A stretch of DNA of 64,000 nucleotides from Rhizobacter sp964253025 (GCF_964253025.1 NZ_CAXUQC020000001.1:248001-312000), one strand, 5' to 3'; numbered from the stretch's first letter, positions 18,805 through 28,534 are shown. Translations and numbers: made by a program. The notes: a model not told the origin generated them from the letters alone.

Positions 18805-19719
18805 ATGGACATCGCCTTCATCGGCCTCGGCAACATGGGTGGGCCGATGGCCCTCAACCTCCACCGGGCGGGTCACGCCGTGCGCGCCTGCGACCTGTCG
18901 CCCGACGCGCGGGCCCGAGCCGCCGACGCGGGCCTCGTGCTCGCCGACTCGCCTGCGTCGGCAGTGCAGGGCGCCCGCCTCGTCATCAGCATGCTGCCTG
19001 CGAGCCGCCATGTCGAGGCGCTGTACTTCGGCGACGGTGCGGCCCCTGGCCTGCTGGACCACCTGCCCGCGGGAACCCTGGTCGTCGACAGCAGCACCAT
19101 CGCCGCCGCCACCTCACGTCGCCTGGCCGAGGCCGGCCGCCAGCGCGGGGTGGCAGTGCTCGACGCCCCAGTCTCGGGCGGCACGGCCGGTGCCGCCGCC
19201 GGCACGCTCACCTTCATGGTCGGCGGCGAGGCCGATGCGCTCGAGCAGGCTCGTCCGGTGCTCCTGCAGATGGGCAGCAACGTGTTTCACGCCGGTGCGG
19301 CCGGTGCCGGGCAGGCCGCCAAGATCTGCAACAACCTGCTCCTGGGCGTGCTGATGATCGGCACGTCCGAGGCACTCGCCCTGGGCGTTGCGAACGGCCT
19401 CGATCCGACGGTGCTGTCCGAGATCATGCGGCGCAGCTCCGGCGGCAACTGGGCGCTCGAGAAGTACAACCCGTACCCGGGCGTCATGGACGGCGTGCCC
19501 GCATCGCGGGCTTACAGCGGTGGCTTCGGAACCGACCTGATGCTGAAGGATCTGGGCCTGGCCCAGGACAACGCGGTGCAGGTGGGCGCGGCAACCCCGC
19601 TGGGCAGCCTGGCGCGCAGCCTTTACGCAGCCCACAGCCTGGCCGGCCACGGCCATCTCGATTTCTCCAGCATCGTCTCGCTGCTGCAGCGCGCCGACGG
19701 CGATGACGCCCCCTTCTGA
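18805..19719 (+). CDS. mmsB: 3-hydroxyisobutyrate dehydrogenase
   Basis: NAD-dependent oxidation of 3-hydroxyisobutyrate to methylmalonate semialdehyde, the substrate of MmsA. The 304-residue protein begins with the Rossmann motif GLGNMGGPMA, has the substrate-binding DAPVSGGTAGA segment, and catalytic K173 in GQAAKICNN. SD AAGGAG precedes the ATG. It follows the hydrolase gene by 28 bp. Confidence 0.96.
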   Translation: MDIAFIGLGNMGGPMALNLHRAGHAVRACDLSPDARARAADAGLVLADSPASAVQGARLVISMLPASRHVEALYFGDGAAPGLLDHLPAGTLVVDSSTIAAATSRRLAEAGRQRGVAVLDAPVSGGTAGAAAGTLTFMVGGEADALEQARPVLLQMGSNVFHAGAAGAGQAAKICNNLLLGVLMIGTSEALALGVANGLDPTVLSEIMRRSSGGNWALEKYNPYPGVMDGVPASRAYSGGFGTDLMLKDLGLAQDNAVQVGAATPLGSLARSLYAAHSLAGHGHLDFSSIVSLLQRADGDDAPF

Positions 19720-19732
19720 TCACGGAGCCCCC

Positions 19733-20512
19733 ATGTCCTACGAGACCCTCGACGTTCGCACCGAAGCCGGCCAGGTCGGCATCATCACGCTCAACCGGCC
19801 CAAGGCCTTGAATGCCCTCAACGACACCCTCATGGACGAGCTGGGCACTGCCCTGCGCGCCTTCGATGCCGATGAAACCATCGGCTGCATCATCCTCACC
19901 GGCAGCGAGCGTGCCTTTGCCGCCGGTGCCGACATCGCCGCCATGGCGCGCTTCACGTTTACCGATGTATACAAGGGCGACTTCATCACCCGCAACTGGG
20001 AAACCATCCGCGCCGTGCGCAAGCCCGTGATCGCCGCCGTGGCCGGCTTTGCGCTGGGCGGCGGCTGCGAACTCGCGATGATGTGCGATCTCGTCATCGC
20101 GGCCGACACCGCGCGCTTCGGTCAGCCCGAGATCAAGCTCGGCGTCATCCCCGGGGCGGGCGGCACGCAGCGCCTGCCTAGAGCGGTGGGCAAGGCCAAG
20201 GCCATGGACCTGGTGCTCACCGGCCGCATGATGGATGCGGCCGAGGCCGAGCGGTCGGGCCTGGTCAGCCGCGTCGTGCCGGCGGACCGGCTCGCCGAGG
20301 AGGCGCTGGCCGCGGCGCTGCTCATCGCCGGCCAATCGCGCATCGCGGTGATGGCCGCCAAGGAGGCCGTCAATCGGGCCTTCGAAGGCACGCTGTCCGA
20401 TGGCGTGATGTTCGAACGTCGGCTGTTCCATTCGCTCTACGCCACGGCCGATCAGAAGGAAGGGATGGCCGCCTTCCTCGAGAAGCGCCCGCCCGTCTTT
20501 CGCCACGAGTGA
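19733..20512 (+). CDS. Enoyl-CoA hydratase
   Basis: Crotonase-fold hydratase, 259 residues, by context methacrylyl-CoA hydratase of valine degradation. The two catalytic glutamates are visible in GGGCELAMMC and GQPEIKLGVIPG. The start MSYETLDV is preceded by CGGAG; an in-frame ATG 30 bp upstream overlaps the mmsB end and is less likely. The gene closes the set mmsA, acyl-CoA dehydrogenase, hydrolase, mmsB, hydratase. Confidence 0.94.
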   Translation: MSYETLDVRTEAGQVGIITLNRPKALNALNDTLMDELGTALRAFDADETIGCIILTGSERAFAAGADIAAMARFTFTDVYKGDFITRNWETIRAVRKPVIAAVAGFALGGGCELAMMCDLVIAADTARFGQPEIKLGVIPGAGGTQRLPRAVGKAKAMDLVLTGRMMDAAEAERSGLVSRVVPADRLAEEALAAALLIAGQSRIAVMAAKEAVNRAFEGTLSDGVMFERRLFHSLYATADQKEGMAAFLEKRPPVFRHE

Positions 20513-20660
20513 GTGGCTCCGGGTCTTCGACTGCCGAGGGGTTGTCGACCCGCCGCAAGGGTGAGCGACAGCTCCGGCGCGCGGGCGGTGGCACCATCGG
20601 GCGCGGCCCCATCCACAGACGACCTGCAAGGTTCGGATCGTCGGGTGTTCGCACTCCGCC

Positions 20661-22061
20661 ATGCTCAAGTCCACACCCCCCTTCGATCCCTGGCTCACCT
20701 GGACAACGGCGGGCGAGGTGCTGCTCGCCACGCATGCGGACGCGGCGGGTCTCGCGGCGCGACGATCGCGCCGCCTCGCGAACTTGCTGACGCGGGCGGC
20801 GCGCGAGTCGCCGCTCTATGCGCAGCAACTGCGCGGCGTGGACGCAGCGCGAGCGCAGCTCCAGGACCTGCCCACCTTCTCGAAGCACGACCTCATGGCC
20901 CGCTTCGACGATTGGGTGACCGATCCGGCACTGCACCTCGACGGGCTGCGCCGCTTCACCGCCGACCCGTCCCGCATCGCCGATCCGTACCTCGGCCGCT
21001 ACACGGTCTGGGAGAGCTCGGGCAGCAGTGGGGAGCCGAGCGTGTTCGTGCAGGACGCCGCCGCCCTGGCGGTGTACGACGCTCTGGAGGCCCTGCGACG
21101 TCGCACGCCGGTGGCCCGCCTGCTCGACCCCTTGTACCTCGGGGAGTGCATTGCCTTCGTGGGCGCCACCGGCGGCCACTTCGCCAGCCTGGTGTCGATC
21201 GAACGATTGCGGCGCCTGAATCCCGCGCTGGCCCGGCGCCTGCACGATGTGTCCTTCCTGCAGCCGGTGGATCGCTTGGTGGATTCACTGCACGCCCTGT
21301 CGCCCAGCGTGCTGAGCACCTATCCCAGCGCTGCCGTGCTGCTGGCCGGCGAACAGCTGGCCGGGCGGCTCAAGCTGCGACTCAAGGAGGTGTGGACCGG
21401 CGGGGAGACCCTCTCGCCGGGGATGCGACGCCTCATAGAGGAAGGCTTCGGCTGCAGCGTCGTCCAGAGCTATGGCGCGTCCGAGTTCCTGCCGCTGGCA
21501 GCCGAGTGCGTGCGCGGCGCGCTGCACCTCAACAGCGACTGGGTGATCCTCGAATCGGTCGACGCCGCCGGGCGGCCCGTGCCGGAAGGCGAGACCGGGG
21601 CCTCGGTGCTTCTCACCCACCTGGCCAACCATGTGCAACCGCTCATCCGCTATCCCCTGGGAGACCGGGTGCGCTGGCACTCGAGGGCCTGCGGCTGCGG
21701 CTCCCACCTTCCGGTGATCGAAGTCGAGGGGCGCAGCGACGACACGCTGGGCCTGAGGGGCCGTGGCGGGCGGATCGTGCGGCTGCTGCCGCTCGCCTTG
21801 TCCACCGTGCTCGAGGAGGAGGCCGGGCTTGCCGACTTCCAGCTGCTGCAGCAGGGGGCGGACCGCCTGCGACTCAGTACGCCCGCCTGCGGGCCTCACG
21901 CGCAGTCGGCGCTGGAGCGCGGGCGTGAAGCCCTGCTGCGCTTCCTCGCCGGCCACGGCGTGGCCGGGGTCTCGGTGCACTGCCAGCCCGGGCGTGCCCA
22001 CCGGCTCGGCGGCGGCGGCAAGTTGCGCCGGGTGCTGGCTGTCCCTGGCGTGGACGAATAG
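20661..22061 (+). CDS. PaaK-like (phenylacetate-CoA ligase superfamily) adenylating enzyme
   Basis: A 466-residue protein of the PaaK/CapK branch of the ANL adenylating enzymes. The ATP-binding P-loop-like segment ESSGSSGEPSVF and the later SYGASEF and YPLGDRVRW motifs are present. Substrate is unknown: it is not beside phenylacetate genes, and it lacks a strong SD. The C-terminal lid domain is short. It stands alone between the valine cluster and hpf, 148 bp after the hydratase. Confidence 0.8.
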   Translation: MLKSTPPFDPWLTWTTAGEVLLATHADAAGLAARRSRRLANLLTRAARESPLYAQQLRGVDAARAQLQDLPTFSKHDLMARFDDWVTDPALHLDGLRRFTADPSRIADPYLGRYTVWESSGSSGEPSVFVQDAAALAVYDALEALRRRTPVARLLDPLYLGECIAFVGATGGHFASLVSIERLRRLNPALARRLHDVSFLQPVDRLVDSLHALSPSVLSTYPSAAVLLAGEQLAGRLKLRLKEVWTGGETLSPGMRRLIEEGFGCSVVQSYGASEFLPLAAECVRGALHLNSDWVILESVDAAGRPVPEGETGASVLLTHLANHVQPLIRYPLGDRVRWHSRACGCGSHLPVIEVEGRSDDTLGLRGRGGRIVRLLPLALSTVLEEEAGLADFQLLQQGADRLRLSTPACGPHAQSALERGREALLRFLAGHGVAGVSVHCQPGRAHRLGGGGKLRRVLAVPGVDE

Positions 22062-22127
22062 ACCGGGCTTGCTCTGGGTCAAGACGATCGGCCGCCAACT
22101 TCCTAGACTGGATCCATAACGGACCGG

Positions 22128-22466
22128 ATGACCATGAAACAACCTCTGCAGATCACCTACCTCGGCCTCGAATCTTCCGAAGCGATCGACACCGCCGCCC
22201 GGGCCAAGGCCGACAAGCTCGACCAGTTCCATCCCTCCATCATGGCCTGCAAGGTGACGATCGAGCTGATCGCCAAGCACCAGCAGCAAGGTCGCGAGTT
22301 CGCGGTGCGCATCGGCGTCACCGTGCCGCATCAGGAACTCCACGTCGACCGCGTCCACAACGAGGACGTCTACATCGCCTTGCGCGACGCCTTCGACGAC
22401 ATGAGCCGCCAGCTCGACGACATGAAGGAAAAGGCGGAAGACGCCGTCCGCCGCGTTCGCGTCTGA
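22128..22466 (+). CDS. hpf: Short ribosome hibernation promoting factor (HPF/YfiA family)
   Basis: A 112-residue S30AE/sigma-54 modulation family protein that binds the 30S subunit and promotes inactive ribosome dimers or protects 70S. Seen are the beta-alpha-beta-beta-beta-alpha order, DVYIALRDAFDDMSRQLDD in the last helix and a basic end. It is the short form, lacking the C-terminal dimerisation domain of long HPF. An ATG two codons downstream is an equally possible start. Confidence 0.88.
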   Translation: MTMKQPLQITYLGLESSEAIDTAARAKADKLDQFHPSIMACKVTIELIAKHQQQGREFAVRIGVTVPHQELHVDRVHNEDVYIALRDAFDDMSRQLDDMKEKAEDAVRRVRV

Positions 22467-22559
22467 TCCACCCCGGCCGGCCCCCTAGGTCCGGCCCGCC
22501 GACCTCCCGGCCGGCCGCTCGGCCCGCCGCGGGATCGGCTCCACACCAGGAGCCTTTCC

Positions 22560-23549
22560 ATGGAACGCCGCTACGACATCTGCAACGGTGACAGCGACGG
22601 CCTGTGTGCCGCGGTGCAGTGGCGATTGCATCGCCCCGGCGCCGCCACGTTGGTGACCGGGCTGAAACGCGAGATCGCCCTGCTCGAGCAGGTGCCCGCG
22701 GGCGCTGCGGCACCCGCCGAAGTCAACGTGTTCGACATCTCCATGCAGCGCAACCTGACGGCGCTGCAGACGCTGCTCGATGCCGGCGTGCGGGTGAACT
22801 ACTTCGACCACCACACGGTGGAAGCCATCCCGGCCCACCCGCTGCTCGAGGCCCACGTCGACCGGTCGAGCGATGTCTGCACCAGCCTGCTCGTCGATCG
22901 CTACCTGGGCGGCGCCTACCGCGCATGGGCGCTGGTCGGCGCCTACGGCGACAACCTGCCCGACGTGGCGGACCGGCTCGCGGAGGCGTCGGACATTGGC
23001 CCGGGCGACCGCACGCGGCTGCGGCTGCTGGGCGAGGCGATCAACTACAACGCCTATGGCGACGACCCCGGCGACGTGCGCATCGCGCCGGCACGCCTGT
23101 ACACCATCCTCTCGCGCTACGCCGATCCGCGGGAGATGCTGGTGCACGAGAGCATCGCCGGCGAGATCGACGACCTGCGCCGCGCTGACCTGGAGCGCGC
23201 GCGTGTGCTGGCCGAGCGCACCGAGTCGGTGGCCGGCAGCATCCACGTGCTGCCGGACGCGCCATGGAGCCGTCGGGTGCTGGGCAGCTACGCCAATGAA
23301 CTGGCCAATGCCGAACCGGACCGCGCCCATGCGGTCATGCGACTGCATGGACAACAGGGCTACATGGTGAGCGTGCGCGCACCGCTGGCCTCGCCCTACG
23401 GCTCGGATCTCCTGTGCGCCCGCTTCGGCGGGTCGGGCCGCCCTCGCGCCGCGGGCGTCGACGCGCTCGAACCGGAGGCCCGGGCCCGCTTCTTCGACGC
23501 CTTCGCCGCCAACGCCTGGACGGCCGCGTTGCCCGCACGGCGCGCTTGA
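22560..23549 (+). CDS. DHH-family phosphoesterase-like protein
   Basis: A 329-residue protein with RecJ/DHH-type metal-binding motifs: NGDSDGLCAA near the N-terminus, NVFDIS, and YFDHHTVE (the DHH motif). This set binds two metal ions in RecJ, NrnA and related phosphoesterases. I cannot see a full DHHA1 domain with the GGGH motif; instead there is FGGSGRPRAAG near residue 295, which may be its equivalent. Substrate unknown, perhaps a small oligonucleotide or dinucleotide. SD AGGAG precedes the ATG. Confidence 0.75.
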   Translation: MERRYDICNGDSDGLCAAVQWRLHRPGAATLVTGLKREIALLEQVPAGAAAPAEVNVFDISMQRNLTALQTLLDAGVRVNYFDHHTVEAIPAHPLLEAHVDRSSDVCTSLLVDRYLGGAYRAWALVGAYGDNLPDVADRLAEASDIGPGDRTRLRLLGEAINYNAYGDDPGDVRIAPARLYTILSRYADPREMLVHESIAGEIDDLRRADLERARVLAERTESVAGSIHVLPDAPWSRRVLGSYANELANAEPDRAHAVMRLHGQQGYMVSVRAPLASPYGSDLLCARFGGSGRPRAAGVDALEPEARARFFDAFAANAWTAALPARRA

Positions 23550-23647
23550 TCCGAGGACGGCCGCCGGGGCCGGCACAATGCTCCGCGCAGGCCGGCTCGG
23601 CGTGCCGCGGGTGGGCTCCCGCGTCCTTGATCCGTCGGAGACACGCC

Positions 23648-26104
23648 ATGAGCTGGCAAGCGCGCCTCACCACCTTCATCGTCCGACGCCATGTGCGGCG
23701 GCAGCTCGACGACCTGAGCGACATCCCTCGCGTCCGCGCCGTCTTCGACGCGCCGCTGTCCCCGCCGCCCGGCGCGCGCTACACGCCGGCCCGGCTGGGC
23801 GGCGTCGCGGGCGAGTGGGTGGAATCCGAACGATCGACGGTCGGCGGGCTGACCGTGCTGTACCTGCACGGCGGCGGCTTCGTGGGTGGGTCGCCGCGCA
23901 CCCATCGACCCATCACCGCGGCGCTCGCGCTCGAAGGCGCGCGGGTGTTCGTGCCGGACTACCGCCTGGCGCCGGAGCATCCGTTCCCGGCAGCGCCGGA
24001 CGATGCACGCGCCGTCTGGCAGGCGCTGTGCGACAGCGAACGCGACGCGCCATTGGCCCTGGGTGGCGACAGCGCCGGCGGCAACCTGGCACTCGGCCTG
24101 ATGCTGCGGCTGCGCGACGAAGGCGCGCGCCTGCCGTTGGCGGCGGTGCTGTTCTCACCCGCCACCGACCTCACCGCGAGCAGTCCCTCCGTGCGGGAGA
24201 ACGCGAGGCGCGATGCCGTCCTGCAGGGCGACGTGAGAGCGCTGGTCGCGGCGTACCGCGGTGCTGCCGAACCCGCTGACCCGAAGCTGTCACCCCTGCT
24301 GGGCAATCTCGGCGGGCTGCCACCGTTGCTGGTGCACGTCGGGGCCGACGAGGTGCTGCGCGACGATGCGCTGCGCCTGACCGACAAGGCCCGGGCCAGC
24401 GGCGTGCGGGTGGCGCTGAAGGTGTGGCCGGTGGTGCACCACGGATGGCAGTTGGTGTGGCGCCTGCCGGAGTCACGCGAATCGTTGGCCCTGGCCTGCC
24501 GGTTTCTGCAAGATGCAGCGGCGGAGGTGTCGCCGCGCCCGCTGCCACACCCGACCCCGGACGCATCGCGAACTGATGCGCAGGCACTGGCCCCATTCCC
24601 CGATCCCGCCGCGAGGCCCGCCGGCCATGCCGACGTCATCATCATCGGCGCCGGCCTGTCCGGCGTCGGCACGGCAGTGCACCTGCAGCAGCGCTGTCCC
24701 GACAAGCAGGTGCTGCTGCTCGAAGCGCGCGAGGCCATGGGCGGCACGTGGGACCTGTTCCGCTACCCCGGCATCCGCTCCGACTCCGACATGCACACGC
24801 TCGGCTACGCGTTCAAGCCGTGGACGCGGGCGCAGGCGATTGCCGATGGCGGCTCCATCCGGGCCTACATCGAGGAGACGGCGCGGGAGCGCGGCATCGA
24901 CTCGCGGGTGCGATACGGGCACCGTGTGCGCCGGGCCGCGTGGTCGAAGGCCGAGGCGCGCTGGACACTCGAGGTGAGCCACGGCGACGAGCTGCTGCTC
25001 TTCACCTGCCAGGTGGTCGACTTCTGCAGCGGCTACTACCGCTATGACGCGGCGCATCGACCGAGCTGGCCTGGCGAGGCAAGCTATCGTGGCCGCATCG
25101 TGCATCCGCAGTTCTGGCCCGAGGGCCTGGACTACGCAGGCCAGCGGGTGGTCGTGATCGGCAGTGGGGCCACTGCCGTGACCCTCGTGCCCGAGATGGC
25201 CCGGCACGCCGCGCATGTCACCATGCTGCAGCGCTCGCCGACCTACGTCGTGGCGCTGCCGGCGCAAGATGCCCTGGCCTTGCGGCTGCGCCGCTGGCTG
25301 CCCGCCATGTGGGCCTACCGCATCGTGCGGGCCAAGAACGTGCTGCTCAGCCTGCTGTTCTTCAAGCTCGCGCGGCGCTGGCCCGAACCGGTGCGGCGCC
25401 GGTTGCTCGCGGAGGCGGGCCGGCACCTGGGCGGCCCGGAAGAGGTGGCGCGCAACTTCACGCCGCACTACAACCCATGGGACCAACGCTTGTGCATGGT
25501 CCCCGACGGCGACCTGTTCACGGCCATCCGTGGTGGGCGCGCTTCGGTCGTCACCGGAGAGATCGCCGCCTTCACCGAAACTGGTCTGCGCTTGTCCACC
25601 GGCGAGGAACTGCAGGCCGACCTCGTCGTCACCGCCACCGGCTTGCAGCTCAACGTGCTCGGCGACGTCGAGCTGCGGGTGGATGGCCGGTCGGTCGATG
25701 TGCACCGCCGCTTCGTCTACAAGGGAATGATGCTGAGCGGCGTGCCGAACCTGGTGCAGACCTTCGGCTACACCAACGCCTCGTGGACCCTCAAGTCGGA
25801 CCTGACCGGGCGCTACCTGTGCCGGTTGCTGCGGTACATGGACCGGCAGGGCACGGCCATCGCCACGCCCACGGCGGGGCCTGACATCGAGCCGCGGCCC
25901 TTCGTCGACTTCAGTTCAGGCTACGTGCTGCGGGCCGCCGACAGGCTGCCGCGCCAGGGCGCCCAGCCCCCTTGGCGCCTGCACCAGAACTACCTGCGCG
26001 ACCTGCTGGCGCTGCGGTTCGGCCGGCTCGACGATGGGGTGATGGCGTTCACGCGCGCTGAGCCCGGCGCCGTCGCCGCTGCTGCCGCGCGTGTTGGCGA
26101 CTGA
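23648..26104 (+). CDS. Esterase / Baeyer-Villiger-type flavin monooxygenase fusion
   Basis: An 818-residue two-enzyme protein. Residues 1-300 are an alpha/beta hydrolase of the hormone-sensitive lipase type: HGGG from H74 (oxyanion hole), GDSAGG with nucleophile S142, then a DEVLRDD acid and an HHGW histidine. A Pro/Ala linker (about 300-328) leads to a class B flavin monooxygenase: FAD motif GAGLSG at 334-339, BVMO-like fingerprint YRGRIVHPQFWP at 480-491 (Tyr where Phe is usual), and NADPH motif GSGATAVT. A monooxygenase could turn a ketone into an ester that the esterase then cleaves. Reading is continuous with no internal stop. Substrate is unknown. Confidence 0.88.
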   Translation: MSWQARLTTFIVRRHVRRQLDDLSDIPRVRAVFDAPLSPPPGARYTPARLGGVAGEWVESERSTVGGLTVLYLHGGGFVGGSPRTHRPITAALALEGARVFVPDYRLAPEHPFPAAPDDARAVWQALCDSERDAPLALGGDSAGGNLALGLMLRLRDEGARLPLAAVLFSPATDLTASSPSVRENARRDAVLQGDVRALVAAYRGAAEPADPKLSPLLGNLGGLPPLLVHVGADEVLRDDALRLTDKARASGVRVALKVWPVVHHGWQLVWRLPESRESLALACRFLQDAAAEVSPRPLPHPTPDASRTDAQALAPFPDPAARPAGHADVIIIGAGLSGVGTAVHLQQRCPDKQVLLLEAREAMGGTWDLFRYPGIRSDSDMHTLGYAFKPWTRAQAIADGGSIRAYIEETARERGIDSRVRYGHRVRRAAWSKAEARWTLEVSHGDELLLFTCQVVDFCSGYYRYDAAHRPSWPGEASYRGRIVHPQFWPEGLDYAGQRVVVIGSGATAVTLVPEMARHAAHVTMLQRSPTYVVALPAQDALALRLRRWLPAMWAYRIVRAKNVLLSLLFFKLARRWPEPVRRRLLAEAGRHLGGPEEVARNFTPHYNPWDQRLCMVPDGDLFTAIRGGRASVVTGEIAAFTETGLRLSTGEELQADLVVTATGLQLNVLGDVELRVDGRSVDVHRRFVYKGMMLSGVPNLVQTFGYTNASWTLKSDLTGRYLCRLLRYMDRQGTAIATPTAGPDIEPRPFVDFSSGYVLRAADRLPRQGAQPPWRLHQNYLRDLLALRFGRLDDGVMAFTRAEPGAVAAAAARVGD

Positions 26105-26285
26105 GGGCGCGCACGGCCACCCTCCACCCGTTCACGGCCAGGTAGCAGCCAGGCGCGAGCAGCGACGGCCCCACACCCGCGAATCGCTGCGGCCTGCCGA
26201 GTGACTTCGGCAGATGCGATCGCCCGACGATGGGCATGCGCGCCGCGGTCACGAAGACGCCGGAGACGGCGAATCGAGTGAAGCG

Positions 26286-27014
26286 TCAGTCGCCGATGAG
26301 CTGGACCGCGTCGACGTGCTTGTGGCCGCGCGACACGTTGTTCGCCACCGTGAGCTTGACCGCCTGCACCTTGTACGGTGTCGCCGCGAACGACTTGACG
26401 AACCAGCTGCGCGAACCCCGCTTCTCGGGCTTCACGTCGCTGAGGCCGGACCACACGGTGTGCGCCTTGCCGTCGGTGTCGATCACCTCGAGCTTGGACA
26501 TGGCCTCCACCGTGGTGCCGTCGGCAACGATGCGGACCTCGGTGGCGTTGACGGGGCGCTCATACGACAGCTCGAGCCAATCGAAGCCGATGTCCTGCGT
26601 GTTGTTCACCCATGAATTGCCGTCCACCTTGCCCGTGGCCCGCCAGGCCTGGCTTTTCTCCGGCGTCTTCGGCAGGCGATCGCCTTCCTCGGACAGGCCC
26701 GAACTGGCCTTGGCGGCGCGGGCCCATTGGGCGCGGGCGTCGTTCAGGTAGCCGTCTTCCATCGTGGCGTAGTCGAGCTTGGCCTGCAGCTTGGCGCGTT
26801 GCTCTTCCTCGGGCGTCGAGGCGGCTGCAGCCGGTGGCGGGGCGGGCGTTGGCGCCGGGGCTGGCGCCGGCGCAGGGGCCGGAGCAGGGGCGGGCGTTTG
26901 CGCTTGCGCTTCAGGCGCGGTGTCCGCCTTGTCGGCCTCCTTCTTGCCGCAAGCGCTGGCCAGGACGGCGGCGCCTAGCGCGAGGATCAGGACTGCGTGC
27001 TGCGAGGAGGACAT
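26286..27014 (-). CDS. Lipoprotein with C-terminal discoidin/galactose-binding-like domain
   Basis: A 242-residue lipoprotein: signal peptide with lipobox LASAC and acylated Cys near residue 23, then a disordered Ala-Pro repeat (PAPAPAP...) from about 40 to 66. The C-terminal part (about 125-242) has WVNNTQDIGFDWLELSYE and VRIVADGTT, and ends KLTVANN...HVDAVQLIGD, which looks like a jelly-roll F5/8-type or galactose-binding fold. Ligand unknown. Start chosen at MSSSQHAV so the lipobox sits properly. A PstS-like gene lies just upstream on the same strand. Confidence 0.75.
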   Translation of the reverse strand: MSSSQHAVLILALGAAVLASACGKKEADKADTAPEAQAQTPAPAPAPAPAPAPAPTPAPPPAAAASTPEEEQRAKLQAKLDYATMEDGYLNDARAQWARAAKASSGLSEEGDRLPKTPEKSQAWRATGKVDGNSWVNNTQDIGFDWLELSYERPVNATEVRIVADGTTVEAMSKLEVIDTDGKAHTVWSGLSDVKPEKRGSRSWFVKSFAATPYKVQAVKLTVANNVSRGHKHVDAVQLIGD

Positions 27015-27088
27015 GGCGTACGACCCGAGTGGATGGAGCGGCGACTCTACTGCCGCTCCGGCCCGTGTCGTCATGACTCCGGTCACAT

Positions 27089-27107
27089 GGGCGCGCCACC
27101 GGCGCCC
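27089..27107 (-). terminator. Hairpin after the PstS-like gene
   Basis: Six-bp GC stem (GGGCGC / GCGCCC) with a 7-nt loop directly downstream of the minus-strand stop. There is no U-tract, so it is at best a weak intrinsic terminator or an mRNA 3'-end stabiliser. Confidence 0.3.
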
Positions 27108-27111
27108 GGGC

Positions 27112-28158
27112 TCACTTGAAGCGAACGTAGTCCAGCGGCTGGCCGTCCTGGGGCTTTACGCTCGCGAATCGCGCAGCGAGCCGCGACTGGACGATCGTGG
27201 GCAATGGCGCGAAGCCCGTGCCGCGCGTCAGGTCGTCGCCATGCAGGAAGCACCAGTAGAGGAATCGCAGTGCAGGGGCTGCGCCAGCGGCCGACTTGGG
27301 GTTGGCGTCCACCAGCGCGAAGGTCGCGGTCGTGATGGGCCAGGTCTCGGCGCCCGGGCGGTCGAGCAGGCTCGCGAGGTCGTTGCCGGAGCGACCCAGT
27401 TCGCTTTCGCGGATGGCCGACCGGAAGCCCGCTTCCGACGGCTTGACGAACTGCCCTGCGGCATTGCGCAGACGCACCGCCGCCAGCGCATCGCGTGCCA
27501 CGCGATCAAAGCTCACGTACGCAAGGGCGCCGGGTGTCGCCTTCAGCGCGGAGACCATGCCATCGTTGCCTTCGGCCGCGGTCACGTCGCCCGGCCACTT
27601 CGGCAATTGCGATGCACCCACCTGCCCGGCAAAGTCCTTCGAGACCTCCGCGAGGTAGCGGCTGAAACCGTCGGTCGTGCCCGACTTGTCCGCGCGCACG
27701 AGTCGACGCACCGGCAGCGCGGGCAGGCGCACACCCGGATTCAGCTCGGCAATGCGCGGATCATCCCAGCGCGCCACGGTGCCGAGCATGAGCGCCGCGA
27801 GTGTCGGGCCATCGAGTTGCAGGCCGCGTTCACCGAGGCCGGGGAGGTTCACCACCGGCACGATGCCGCCCACGAGCATGGGGAACTGCACCAGCTGCCG
27901 CTTCGACAGTTCGGCCGGCTGCAAGGCGCTGTCCGAGCCGGCGAACGCGACCGTGCGGGCCGAGATCTGCTTCAGGCCGTCGCCCGAGCCGGTGGCCTTG
28001 TAGACCACCGTGTCGCCGCCTTCACGCTTGTACTGCTCCGTCCACTTCCCATACACCTTCGACGGAAAGGACGCCCCGGCTCCCGCCACCTCGGCGTGCG
28101 CGGTGGCGCTCCACAGCAGGGCCGTTGCCCACAGCGCGCCACCCAACAGCAGTTTCAT
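27112..28158 (-). CDS. PstS-type phosphate-binding periplasmic protein
   Basis: Periplasmic substrate-binding protein, 348 residues, with signal peptide (1-22, ending TAHA). Family motifs: GAGASFPSKVYGKW at the mature N-terminus, YKATGSGDGLKQI, FAGSDSAL and RADKSGTTDGFSRYL, all phosphate-contacting loops of PstS. No pstCAB or phoU neighbour is present, so it is an orphan; it may serve a distant Pst transporter or act as a phosphate sensor. The adjacent lipoprotein gene could be cotranscribed. Confidence 0.85.
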   Translation of the reverse strand: MKLLLGGALWATALLWSATAHAEVAGAGASFPSKVYGKWTEQYKREGGDTVVYKATGSGDGLKQISARTVAFAGSDSALQPAELSKRQLVQFPMLVGGIVPVVNLPGLGERGLQLDGPTLAALMLGTVARWDDPRIAELNPGVRLPALPVRRLVRADKSGTTDGFSRYLAEVSKDFAGQVGASQLPKWPGDVTAAEGNDGMVSALKATPGALAYVSFDRVARDALAAVRLRNAAGQFVKPSEAGFRSAIRESELGRSGNDLASLLDRPGAETWPITTATFALVDANPKSAAGAAPALRFLYWCFLHGDDLTRGTGFAPLPTIVQSRLAARFASVKPQDGQPLDYVRFK

Positions 28159-28347
28159 CTCGACACCTCCAGAAAGAGGCGCGAGGATACGTGGAAACCC
28201 GCAGCAGCCCCGTGAACTTCCTCACGCGTTGCCGAACTCGCGCAGGCTGGCCCCCCGGGGACGCGGGGGGAGGGCCCATGCACATGACGGTGCGGATGGG
28301 GCCGCGAACGCGCGACGCCGTCGAGCGACGCATGCGACGCGAGGCGA

Positions 28348-28389
28348 GAAAAACAGAAAGCCTCGCAGGTCATGGACCGGCGAGGCTTT
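28348..28389 (-). terminator. Intrinsic terminator of tRNA-Met
   Basis: On the minus strand, a perfect 10-bp stem (AAAGCCTCGC / GCGAGGCTTT) with a 13-nt loop is followed by CTGTTTTT. It starts 6 nt past the tRNA CCA end. A textbook Rho-independent terminator. Confidence 0.9.
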
Positions 28390-28395
28390 GATGTT

Positions 28396-28472
<77 letters not shown>

Positions 28473-28482
28473 TCAGCCTCGC

Positions 28483-28514
28483 ATTATAGCCACGAAACCG
28501 GCTACGCTTGGCAA
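28483..28514 (-). promoter_or_regulatory. Promoter of tRNA-Met
   Basis: Minus-strand -10 TATAAT (28488 to 28483), followed by a GC-rich discriminator and then the tRNA 5' end about 11 nt on. A possible -35 TTGCCA lies 20 bp upstream, wider than usual. It abuts the divergent ftsY start, so the two share about 60 bp. Confidence 0.6.
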
Positions 28515-28534
28515 TCGGCTCACCAAGAATTCAC

